A model generated the notes under the pieces. That model did no database searches, was not told the origin of the DNA, and was given only the letters and a program-made list of their open reading frames with translations. Positions 15,582-21,747 of a stretch of DNA of 21,747 nucleotides are shown here, piece by piece (within the stretch, counting starts at the first letter, position 1; each line of letters begins with the position of its first letter). The position numbers were made by a program, and so were the translations under genes. Location of the stretch: contig CAKTXP010000021.1 in assembly GCA_934631055.1 (NCBI GenBank), positions 1 to 21,747 on the forward strand, written 5' to 3'. Source of the stretch: an uncultured Clostridia bacterium (GTDB taxonomy: Bacteria > Bacillota > Clostridia > Christensenellales > Aristaeellaceae).

Positions 15582-16481
15582 GTGGGCAGGCTGGAAAAAT
15601 GGAGGAGGACACTTGCGGCGCGGCTGACGCCCAAAGCAGCCGATATATTCCTGAGCTTGACGGAACAGCAGGCGGCACGGTTGGAGGAAATGCGCTTTCG
15701 CACAGGACAGCCTGCCGAATTGATCTTTGACGGAGAAATCAAAAGGACAGGACAGGCTTTCCTTGAGAAAGATATGGAAGAAATGACCATGGCGCTTTGC
15801 GGCTTTGCGCGATACGCTTATGAAGCTCAGATGGCGCAAGGCTTTATCCCGCTGGAGGATGGACACAGGGCGGGTATCTGCGGCAGGATGACGCTTGATA
15901 AAAACGATCGTCCGCATATGACGAAAGTTGTCTCTATCTGTATCAGAATCGCGCGGCATGTTCCGAATGCCAGCCTTTCTATTCGGTGCTTTTTGCCCAG
16001 TGGAAGGGAACGTATGGCGCGTGTACTGCTGCTGGGTCCGCCTGGATGCGGAAAAACGACGGTTCTGCGCGATGCGGCGCTTTATCTTGCGGAAAGCGGG
16101 CTGCATACGGCAGTCTGCGACGAACGGGATGAATTCTTCGGCGGTCAAGCGCCAAAATCGGCTGTGGATGTGATGAGCGGCGCGAATAAAGCGCGTGCTG
16201 TCCGCATGTTTTTGCGCACGATGGCGCCGCAGGTCATAGTATGCGATGAGATCGGAGACGCACAGGATGTGGAAGCGCTTCTGGATGCGGTGAGATGCGG
16301 CGTCGGCGTTCTGGCAAGCGCACATGCGTCAAGCTGGGAGGATATCAAAAAGCGTCCAGCCCTTCGGAAGCTATACGAAGAAGGAGCTTTTGATCATTAT
16401 CTTTTTCTGGGGCATCATGGAAATCTTGTTGTTGCGTATGATGCACGGGGAAAGCTGAGCGACTATGGACAAGGAGGGTAA
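15582..16481 (+). CDS. spoIIIAA: Stage III sporulation protein AA (ATPase)
   Basis: Up to 299 aa. SpoIIIAA is the secretion-type ATPase thought to power the channel between mother cell and forespore. Walker A is GPPGCGKTT (152-160), Walker B VIVCDEIGD (218-226), and the N-terminal LEEMRFRTGQPAE (34-46) is a hallmark of the family. The start is uncertain: GTG 15582 overlaps the GGAGG at 15578-15582, so ribosomes cannot use that site for it. CTG 15591 is eight bases after GGAGG and fits better, and would shorten the protein by three residues. It leads the spoIIIA operon and ends four bases before spoIIIAB. Expression is expected in the mother cell under sigma-E. Confidence 0.93.
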   Translation: MGRLEKWRRTLAARLTPKAADIFLSLTEQQAARLEEMRFRTGQPAELIFDGEIKRTGQAFLEKDMEEMTMALCGFARYAYEAQMAQGFIPLEDGHRAGICGRMTLDKNDRPHMTKVVSICIRIARHVPNASLSIRCFLPSGRERMARVLLLGPPGCGKTTVLRDAALYLAESGLHTAVCDERDEFFGGQAPKSAVDVMSGANKARAVRMFLRTMAPQVIVCDEIGDAQDVEALLDAVRCGVGVLASAHASSWEDIKKRPALRKLYEEGAFDHYLFLGHHGNLVVAYDARGKLSDYGQGG

Positions 16482-16485
16482 GAGC

Positions 16486-17007
16486 ATGTGGGATACCGCT
16501 GTAACGGCAATGATCGCATTCAGCGCGTTGGGGTTTTTTATTGCGGATGGAGAAATGCGCCGCGTTCGGTGGATACAGGCGATGCGCCGCTGCCTTTTGA
16601 GGATGAACAGCGTGATACGTTATGAACAGCCGACGCTCGGACAAATGCTTGAACAAATCGACTTACGCGCAACATCGCAGGAAAAAGCGCTGACTCAGCT
16701 GCTGCATGCCTGTGGAAAACGGATGGAGAACAGCGCAAATCCGCAGCTGCTGAGACTTTTCTGTGGAGAGACGAATAAAGTGGCGGGATACGGCGTCCTA
16801 AGCGAGGCGGATAGGAGCGCGTTTGAAAACGTTCTGGCGGAACTGGGGAGGACGGGATTGGACGAGCAGCTCAGGCTGATCGACGAAGCGGACGAACAGC
16901 TGCGCCAGCGGGAAGAAAGCCTGCGGAGGGAAGCAGGAAAACGCGCGCAGATGATCCGGACATTGGGCATTACAGGCGGTGCAGCTGTGTTTCTGATGTT
17001 GATTTGA
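16486..17007 (+). CDS. spoIIIAB: Stage III sporulation protein AB
   Basis: 173 aa, close to the usual 171. A GGAGG at 16472-16476 sets the start at ATG 16486 rather than the in-frame ATG 16465. It has an N-terminal helix (4-21), a soluble helical middle with many charged residues, and a C-terminal helix (about 155-173), the GspF-like layout of this family. It is believed to help assemble the engulfment-stage secretion complex in the mother-cell membrane. Confidence 0.88.
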   Translation: MWDTAVTAMIAFSALGFFIADGEMRRVRWIQAMRRCLLRMNSVIRYEQPTLGQMLEQIDLRATSQEKALTQLLHACGKRMENSANPQLLRLFCGETNKVAGYGVLSEADRSAFENVLAELGRTGLDEQLRLIDEADEQLRQREESLRREAGKRAQMIRTLGITGGAAVFLMLI

Positions 17008-17020
17008 AGGAGGGCTTGAG

Positions 17021-17218
17021 GTGAATATCGACCTGCTGTTCCAGATTGCGGGCGTGGGGATTCTGATTTTTGCAGTCAATCAGGTGCTGCAAAAGGCGGG
17101 AAGAGAGGATATTGCAGTATTGGCTTCGGTGGCAGGGCTTGTTGTCGTACTGTTTCTGGTTGTGGATCTGGTGGCACAGCTGCTCAACAACGTGAAGAGC
17201 ATATTTGGGCTCTATTAA
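17021..17218 (+). CDS. spoIIIAC: Stage III sporulation protein AC
   Basis: 65 aa from a GTG start, with AAGGAGGG at 17007-17014. Two hydrophobic helices (about 4-22 and 30-57) frame the hallmark NQVLQKAGREDIA (20-32). This small subunit, with AD, is part of the predicted membrane export gate. Confidence 0.93.
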   Translation: MNIDLLFQIAGVGILIFAVNQVLQKAGREDIAVLASVAGLVVVLFLVVDLVAQLLNNVKSIFGLY

Positions 17219-17236
17219 GGAAGAAGGAGGCGGGGA

Positions 17237-17617
17237 ATGATTCGCTTGATCGGGCTGTGCCTGCTTGCGGCGGCGATGACGCTGGTCCTCAGGCAGATGA
17301 ATATGGCGGCGGCGGGGCTGCTCTGCGCGGCGTTTGGCGCGCTGGTTCTCGGCATGATGCTTCCATATATCGGGGATTATGTGCGTCAGATTCGTGAGTT
17401 TTTGGAATCGCTGGCGCTTGAAGCGCAGTACGGCGAGATCATGCTCCGTGCGGTCGGCATTGTCCTGCTGACGCAGTTTGCGGCGCAGGTATGCCGAGAT
17501 ATGGACGCGCCGTCTATTGCCAGGCGTGCGGAAATGTGCGGTCGGCTGATGCTGCTGGGCGTGGCGATGCCTGTCTTTCTAACGCTGACGCAGATGGCGG
17601 TCGATGCGCTGAAATGA
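17237..17617 (+). CDS. spoIIIAD: Stage III sporulation protein AD
   Basis: 126 aa with GAAGGAGG before the ATG. Four hydrophobic segments are visible (1-17, 24-47, 70-86, 103-122). It resembles AC in its first half and pairs with it in the operon. Its stop overlaps the spoIIIAE start as ATGA (17614-17617). Confidence 0.92.
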   Translation: MIRLIGLCLLAAAMTLVLRQMNMAAAGLLCAAFGALVLGMMLPYIGDYVRQIREFLESLALEAQYGEIMLRAVGIVLLTQFAAQVCRDMDAPSIARRAEMCGRLMLLGVAMPVFLTLTQMAVDALK

Positions 17618-18774
17618 AACGGATTATATTGGCGCTTCTGTTGGGATGGATGCTTTTTGCCTGCGCATATGCGGAGACAAGTAACGAACACACACAGACG
17701 ATCCGTGAAGGCGTTGACAGCGTGCTGGATGGCTTGAATTTTTCGCAGGTGACGGATATTGCCCTGAATGTGCCGGGCTGGGCGGAACACAAGAGCGTTG
17801 AGCAGATCGTCAGAGAGATCGCGTCAGGCGAAACGTTTTCAGCGGATGACGCATTGAATATGGTCATGAGTTCATTTGCAAAAGAGATTCAAACGTTGAG
17901 CAGAATGATGCTTTCGATCATGCTGCCGGTGATCCTTGCCAGCCTGCTGACGCATACGCTGGCGTCGCAGAGCGATTCTCTGACAGCGGTCAGCAAAAGC
18001 GCGAGCTTTGTACTGGTGCTGACGCCGGTCGTTGTGATGACCATCGGCGAACTTGAGCATACGAAAGAGACAATTATTATGATGACACACCATATGGAAA
18101 GGATGCTGCCGATGCTGTTGACGCTGCTTACAGCGCTGGGAGGAAGTGCTTCGTCGGCGTTTCTGCATCCAATGGTCGCAGCGGCATCCGGAAGCATGGT
18201 TTTCCTCGCCAGAGAGGTCATCCTGCGGCTGGTTATGTGTACTTGTGCGGTGACAGCAGTCAATCACCTGTCTGACAAAGCGCATTTAACGCGTATGGCA
18301 CAGCTGCTCCGCGGGGCGGTCTGCTGGCTGCTGGGTATCAGTTTTACGGTTTTTCTAGGCGCAATGTCTTTACAGGGCGTGACAAGCGCATCGATCGACG
18401 GCGTTGCGATCCGCGCAGCAAAATACGCGGTGGACAACTTTGTTCCGGTCGTCGGAGGGATGTTCTCCGATACGATGGACACGCTGGTTGGCTGTACGCT
18501 TATCGTCAAAAATGCGTTGGGCGTTGCGGCGGTGCTTGTCCTGCTGTCTGTACTGGCGGCTCCACTGATTCGAACGCTTGCGGTGGTATTCGTCCTGCGG
18601 CTCAGCGCGGCGCTGCTGGAACCGGTCGCGGATAGTGACATTGTTTGTGCTGTTGGAGATTTTTCGCGGACGGTCGTACTGTTTTTTATCACCATGCTGT
18701 GCGTCGGAACGATGTATTTCCTGTTGATCGTTCAGGTCATGCTGGTCGGCAATCTAACTGTGCTGCTCAGATAG
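17614..18774 (+). CDS. spoIIIAE: Stage III sporulation protein AE
   Basis: 386 aa. The ATG at 17614 overlaps the spoIIIAD stop, so translation is coupled; the frame stays open upstream but only within spoIIIAD. It begins with a clear signal peptide (KRIILALLLGWMLFACAYA, likely cleaved before Glu21), followed by a soluble segment to about 90 and then seven or so membrane helices. This is the large polytopic subunit of the channel, resembling the SecY/EscV-type gate parts in position. A TAGGAGGG straddles its stop and serves the next gene. Confidence 0.93.
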   Translation: MKRIILALLLGWMLFACAYAETSNEHTQTIREGVDSVLDGLNFSQVTDIALNVPGWAEHKSVEQIVREIASGETFSADDALNMVMSSFAKEIQTLSRMMLSIMLPVILASLLTHTLASQSDSLTAVSKSASFVLVLTPVVVMTIGELEHTKETIIMMTHHMERMLPMLLTLLTALGGSASSAFLHPMVAAASGSMVFLAREVILRLVMCTCAVTAVNHLSDKAHLTRMAQLLRGAVCWLLGISFTVFLGAMSLQGVTSASIDGVAIRAAKYAVDNFVPVVGGMFSDTMDTLVGCTLIVKNALGVAAVLVLLSVLAAPLIRTLAVVFVLRLSAALLEPVADSDIVCAVGDFSRTVVLFFITMLCVGTMYFLLIVQVMLVGNLTVLLR

Positions 18775-18786
18775 GAGGGAATGCGC

Positions 18787-18996
18787 ATGATGACGTTGAT
18801 AGCGCGGCTTTGTGGATTATGCGCAGTCAGCGCGTTGATTCAAATGGCGCTGGGCGAAAGTGAAGCAAGGGCAAGCCTGCGCATGATAAGCGGTTTACTG
18901 ATGCTGCATTTGACCCTCAGCGGCGCGGGCGAGGTATTGAATGCCTTGGCATCGGCAGACAGTTTTGAAACGGCGCTTGCGTGTCTGATGAAGTAA
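18787..18996 (+). CDS. spoIIIAF: Minimal SpoIIIAF-like membrane protein
   Basis: 69 aa. The ATG at 18781 is only one base after GGAGG (18775-18779), so the start is placed at 18787, seven bases after. It has two hydrophobic helices (about 3-22 and 33-53, the second LRMISGLLMLHLTLSG) and then about 16 residues. Position between AE and AG and the helix pattern match the N-terminal part of SpoIIIAF. Family members known to me are about 170-210 aa because a soluble ring-building domain follows; here it is absent, and spoIIIAG begins 17 bases later, so no frameshifted tail exists. The symbol rests mainly on context. Confidence 0.7.
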   Translation: MMTLIARLCGLCAVSALIQMALGESEARASLRMISGLLMLHLTLSGAGEVLNALASADSFETALACLMK

Positions 18997-19013
18997 GTGG
19001 GGAGGAAAGCTGC

Positions 19014-19397
19014 GTGACGGACGGGCTCAGACGGATAAAAGCGGTGTTTACGCAGCAGGTGATGATTCTGTTGGGGCTTGCGCTGGCGCTGCTGGGATTC
19101 AGTTATTTTACGGCACAGGGAAAGAATCGTTCGCTGGAGGTTAGAACATCGGAGGTTTTGTCTCAAATGGAAGGCGCAGGAAAGGTTGAAGTTGCGATCA
19201 TGACCAGAAAAAGCGAAACGCAAAGCCAGGGATTGCTTTCGGGGAAAAATGGAGATGGCGCGGAAATCCCCTGCGGGGCAATCGCTGTGGCACAGGGGGC
19301 GGATGATCCGCTTGTGCGCATGCAGCTGGAGCAGGCGCTTTGCGCTCTGCTGGGACTTCCGATTTCAGCGGTAAGCGTTGTGACAGGAGGAAAATAA
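19014..19397 (+). CDS. spoIIIAG: Stage III sporulation protein AG, short form
   Basis: 127 aa. GTG 19014 is eight bases after GGGGAGG (18999-19005) and is preferred over the ATG 18981 inside spoIIIAF. A single helix (17-34) anchors a ring-building domain with the family motifs SQMEGAGKVEVAI (50-62), AVAQGADDPLVRMQLEQAL (91-109) and ALLGLPISAVSVV (111-123). SpoIIIAG forms the large ring in the intermembrane space. The B. subtilis protein is about 229 aa with an insertion that forms extra strands; here the segment between the two halves (63-86) is short. Confidence 0.9.
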   Translation: MTDGLRRIKAVFTQQVMILLGLALALLGFSYFTAQGKNRSLEVRTSEVLSQMEGAGKVEVAIMTRKSETQSQGLLSGKNGDGAEIPCGAIAVAQGADDPLVRMQLEQALCALLGLPISAVSVVTGGK

Positions 19398-19937
19398 ATG
19401 GCAAAAAAAGGTTTGAAAGAAATGGCATACAGGCATCCGGTCGGCGCGCTGCGTGTGTTTTGCAGTCTGATGCTGCTTACGCTGCTTGGTGTATGCGGCT
19501 ATATCGGCGCGTCTCGTCCAGTGAAAATGAAAACGGTCAGCCTGCCGATCACCAGAGAAACGATTTCAGGCGGTGCGATCGGCGGCGCGTCTATTACAGA
19601 GATTCGGGGAAGGCTTGAAAACCAAAGAATGCAGGAAATCGAATTGCTGGACAGCGTGATTGCCGATTCAGGCGCGGCGCAGGATGCGAAGGAAAGCGCG
19701 CTGAATCAGAAAACGCAGATCGCTGCGCGCATGGAGCAGGAAGCGCAGGTTCAGGCTGTTATGGAAGCGATGGGCGCGGAAAACGCGCTTGCCGTCGGAG
19801 GCGCACAGGGGATGACGCTCCTTCTGCCGACCCAAACAGCACAGGATGAAACGCTCAGAAATCGGCTGCTCCATGCTGCGGCGAGCCAAACCGGTATGGA
19901 AGAAAAGGATATTCAGATCATTCTGATAAAAAAATGA
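19398..19937 (+). CDS. spoIIIAH: Stage III sporulation protein AH
   Basis: 179 aa, with AGGAGG ahead of the ATG, one base after the spoIIIAG stop. A single helix (about 17-38) is followed by a helical linker (RLENQRMQEIELLDSVIAD, around 72-90) and a YscJ/FliF-like ring domain (about 95-179). In B. subtilis it binds forespore SpoIIQ across the intermembrane space; no spoIIQ is in the window. Last gene of the operon. Confidence 0.92.
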   Translation: MAKKGLKEMAYRHPVGALRVFCSLMLLTLLGVCGYIGASRPVKMKTVSLPITRETISGGAIGGASITEIRGRLENQRMQEIELLDSVIADSGAAQDAKESALNQKTQIAARMEQEAQVQAVMEAMGAENALAVGGAQGMTLLLPTQTAQDETLRNRLLHAAASQTGMEEKDIQIILIKK

Positions 19938-19947
19938 TCGTTTGCAA

Positions 19948-19976
19948 TTGTACATGAGCGTAAAATCTGCTATACT
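19948..19976 (+). promoter_or_regulatory. Promoter of the asp23 operon
   Basis: TTGTAC (19948-19953) and TATACT (19971-19976) with a 17-base spacer, 31 bases before the asp23 start. The -10 is good and the -35 partial. It would free asp23-nusB from sporulation control. Confidence 0.6.
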
Positions 19977-20006
19977 AATGAATATCCATAGGGAGGTGTT
20001 TTTGAA

Positions 20007-20564
20007 ATGAACGAAAATCAGAACGTCGATATCGACCGCGAACAGGACAACGGTCAGATCACATACGCCAATGAAGTTATTTCTACCATTGTAAGCGTGG
20101 CGACGACCGAGGTTGATGGCATTTCCGCAATCGCCGGTACTAATGGGCTGCTCGGCAAGGGAAAGGTTCCCCGCGGCGTGCGCGTGGATATGAACGGCGA
20201 AGATGTCAGCGTGGATGTCAGCGTGACGGTCGATTATGGCATGCCGATTCAGAAAGTTGGACGCAGCGCGCAGGAGAACGTGCGCAAGTCCATTGAGTCC
20301 ATGACGGGTCTGCATGTGGAGAAAGTTGATCTGCATGTGGTCGGCGTGAGCTTTGAAAAAGAGAATCAGGAGCTTCAGCAGAGCCAGAAGATCGCGCTGA
20401 GCCTTGAGGAAGAAGAAGAACAGCATGCGCTCGAAGAGGGTACGGTCGCTCAGGAAGTGAAAGAAGAGCAGCCTGAAGCGCAGGCAGAAGAAGCGCCTGT
20501 TGAAGAAAACGATGAGGAGATCGTCGAGGAAGAGGAAGAACCTTCTTCTGACGAGCAGGAATAA
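20007..20564 (+). CDS. Asp23/Gls24-family envelope stress protein with acidic tail
   Basis: 185 aa, with GGGAGGTG ahead of the ATG. The Asp23 core spans about 15-118: GQITYANEVISTIVSVATTEVDGI (16-39, shown over its core), then VDVSVTVDYGMPIQKVG (70-85) and VDLHVVGVSF (107-116). Asp23 proteins coat the inside of the membrane via AmaP and relate to envelope stress. Residues 133-185 form a Glu-rich tail (about half Glu or Asp), absent from standard Asp23 proteins of about 120-170 aa. It is followed at 27 bases by amaP. Confidence 0.9.
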   Translation: MNENQNVDIDREQDNGQITYANEVISTIVSVATTEVDGISAIAGTNGLLGKGKVPRGVRVDMNGEDVSVDVSVTVDYGMPIQKVGRSAQENVRKSIESMTGLHVEKVDLHVVGVSFEKENQELQQSQKIALSLEEEEEQHALEEGTVAQEVKEEQPEAQAEEAPVEENDEEIVEEEEEPSSDEQE

Positions 20565-20591
20565 TACAGGCGGATAAAGGAGGCGCACAGA

Positions 20592-21353
20592 GTGAAACAT
20601 CCAGTATGGGATCGAATTTTGATTTTACTTTGCGCCCTGGTCGCACTCAGCGGTGCGGCAGGCGTTGTGATGCTGCTCATAGGCAGGATCTCGCTTGATA
20701 CGGTCGTCGCTTTCATCTCGTCGGTAGACATGAGCAAATTCATTGTCAAAGCGGCAATGGTCGGAATTGCGGCGCTGTTCGTACTGCTCTTCCTGCTGTT
20801 GTTTGCGATGATTCTGCCTTCCCGCAAGAAGCGCTCCAGCAACTATGCGATTCAGCGCAATGAAAACGGCATGGTTCGCATTTCGCTCAAAGCGCTGGAG
20901 TCTCTGGTGCAGAAATGCCTGAACCAGCATGCGGAGCTGAAGGTCGTTACCTCATCTTTGTACAGCGATGAAGAGAGCATCCGCGTGGACGTTCATATTT
21001 CTCTGCAATCGGATATCAGCATGCCGCTGGCGATTTCTGCGCTGCAAAAGCAGATCAAGAAGTATCTTGAAGCCTGTTCCGGCGTGATGGTTCAGGAAGT
21101 GCGCGTTTTTGTAGACAGCACGATTCCTGCCGATGAGCAGACCGGCAAGTCCCCTTACGCGATTCCGAATTCTCTGCTGGGACTGGATGCTGAGCCGCTG
21201 CCTCAGGCGCAGAACGAGCAGGAAGAAGAGAAAGAGGAAGAAGCACCTGTCCTGACGCAGGAAAGCGAATCGGAAACTGCTTTTGAGCAGCCTGAAGAAT
21301 CCGCTGAGCAGGAAATGCCGGAGAACGACGAAAAGCAGGGTGAAGAGCAATGA
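20592..21353 (+). CDS. amaP: Alkaline-shock membrane anchor protein AmaP, with acidic tail
   Basis: 253 aa from GTG 20592, eight bases after GGAGG. Two membrane helices (8-31 and 50-75) form an N-terminal hairpin; a basic RKKRS turn and an Asp23-like domain (about 85-175, with VRISLKALESLVQ and VRVDVHISLQSDISMP) follow. The last 50 residues (204-253) are Gln/Glu-rich. In staphylococci AmaP tethers Asp23 to the membrane, and the adjacent Asp23 gene supports that here. Its stop overlaps the next start (ATGA). Confidence 0.85.
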   Translation: MKHPVWDRILILLCALVALSGAAGVVMLLIGRISLDTVVAFISSVDMSKFIVKAAMVGIAALFVLLFLLLFAMILPSRKKRSSNYAIQRNENGMVRISLKALESLVQKCLNQHAELKVVTSSLYSDEESIRVDVHISLQSDISMPLAISALQKQIKKYLEACSGVMVQEVRVFVDSTIPADEQTGKSPYAIPNSLLGLDAEPLPQAQNEQEEEKEEEAPVLTQESESETAFEQPEESAEQEMPENDEKQGEEQ

Positions 21354-21592
21354 TGGATATCAAGACGTTTATGAATCAGATGTTTACGCCCGGCACGGTT
21401 CCCTGTATGATTCTGGGCGCAGTACTGGGGCTTATCTTTGCGGTGCTTTGCTTGACCATTGGCGCAGGATCAGCGCTGATTATTGCGCTGTTCTGCCTGA
21501 TTGGCGCGTTTATCGGCGGCGTAAAGGACAAAAAGGCATTTATTCGTAAAGTGATCCTGTTCTTCCATCGTGGCGAGGATCGCTACGAGTGA
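21350..21592 (+). CDS. DUF2273-family small membrane protein
   Basis: 80 aa. The ATG at 21350 overlaps the amaP stop as ATGA, with AGGG nine bases upstream; a second ATG follows immediately. Two hydrophobic helices (about 18-38 and 40-58) carry small residues and are followed by a basic end. DUF2273 genes lie in Asp23/AmaP operons, and the protein is taken to be part of that membrane complex. Its role has not been shown. Confidence 0.85.
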   Translation: MMDIKTFMNQMFTPGTVPCMILGAVLGLIFAVLCLTIGAGSALIIALFCLIGAFIGGVKDKKAFIRKVILFFHRGEDRYE

Positions 21593-21646
21593 TTTCCCCG
21601 CGCAGACGCGAAACAAAACAAATTAACCGATCGGAGCAAATGAAGA

Positions 21647-21747
21647 ATGGCACGTCCAATAGCGCGTGAAGCTGCGATGCAGCTCGTATTTGAACAACTC
21701 TTTGGCGGGGATGCGACGGCAGAGACCCTCGTTGACCTGATTGATTA
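21647..21747 (+). CDS. nusB: Transcription antitermination factor NusB (5' part)
   Basis: Only the first 33 codons are in the window. MARPIAREAAMQLVFEQ matches the start of NusB, which binds boxA RNA with S10 to allow antitermination of rRNA operons. GGAG lies ten bases before the ATG. Its place after an Asp23 block is common in Clostridia. Confidence 0.85.
   Translation, partial: MARPIAREAAMQLVFEQLFGGDATAETLVDLID

Noticed and set aside
14704..15678. 324-codon - strand frame
   Set aside because: It is antisense to thiI and crosses the thiI terminator and the spoIIIAA start. No start signal and no motif.
18781..18996. Frameshift that truncated SpoIIIAF
   Set aside because: spoIIIAG begins within 20 bases of the AF stop with its own ribosome binding site, so no leftover C-terminal domain exists in any frame.
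1..21747. Mobile elements, CRISPR arrays, tRNA and rRNA genes
   Set aside because: No transposase or integrase motifs, no regularly spaced repeats and no cloverleaf or rRNA signatures were seen on either strand.

Overview
The window is a 21.7-kb chromosomal stretch from an endospore-forming Bacillota, most likely of class Clostridia. The main evidence is a contiguous spoIIIAA-AH operon followed by an Asp23/AmaP/DUF2273/NusB block. Strong GGAGG-type ribosome binding sites, sigma-A promoters with 17-18 bp spacers and roughly 50% GC agree with this. I cannot name the genus; a Christensenellales- or Oscillospirales-like gut lineage is a guess. Nothing looks like a phage, transposon, CRISPR array, rRNA or tRNA, so this is largely core genome.

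Left part (1-4661, + strand): the tail of an unidentified upstream gene, comEC (DNA-uptake channel), a solo divergent ParB-family gene, a degV-family lipid-binding protein and tadA (tRNA wobble deaminase) ending at a clear intrinsic terminator. Next is a monocistronic lysA-type decarboxylase (4786-6057) with a near-consensus sigma-A promoter. A long hairpin that can terminate in both directions separates it from a converging beta-lactamase-fold serine hydrolase (- strand). An M20 metallopeptidase (+) is divergent from that hydrolase and converges on a large - strand envelope protein with a zinc ribbon, a coiled coil, one membrane helix, Ig-like regions and an OB-like end.

Middle (10764-15567): a 240-bp divergent intergenic region holds a perfect CTTGAC-AAA-GTCAAG palindrome on the -35 box of a marR-like gene, and a short remnant reading frame that resembles a helix-turn-helix. 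The marR gene overlaps a short Fe-S old-yellow-enzyme gene. A DUF6106-like membrane protein with its own extended -10 promoter follows. Then comes a cysteine desulfurase-thiI pair for thiolation of tRNA (s4U) or thiamine sulfur supply, closed by a strong terminator.

Right part (15582-21747): the tightly packed spoIIIA operon encodes the mother-cell-to-forespore channel (AA ATPase, AB to AE membrane parts, AF/AG/AH ring proteins). Its AF gene is cut down to about 69 aa with no soluble domain, and AG is only 127 aa. A new promoter then drives asp23, amaP and a DUF2273 gene, with nusB running off the window end. Asp23 and its presumed membrane anchor AmaP both carry long Glu-rich C-terminal tails.

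I did not find a clearly new multi-gene system. The best leads are the minimal SpoIIIAF/AG version of the sporulation channel, the paired acidic tails on Asp23 and AmaP, the large zinc-ribbon/Ig/OB envelope protein beside a palindrome-controlled MarR-OYE operon, and the remnant HTH frame.
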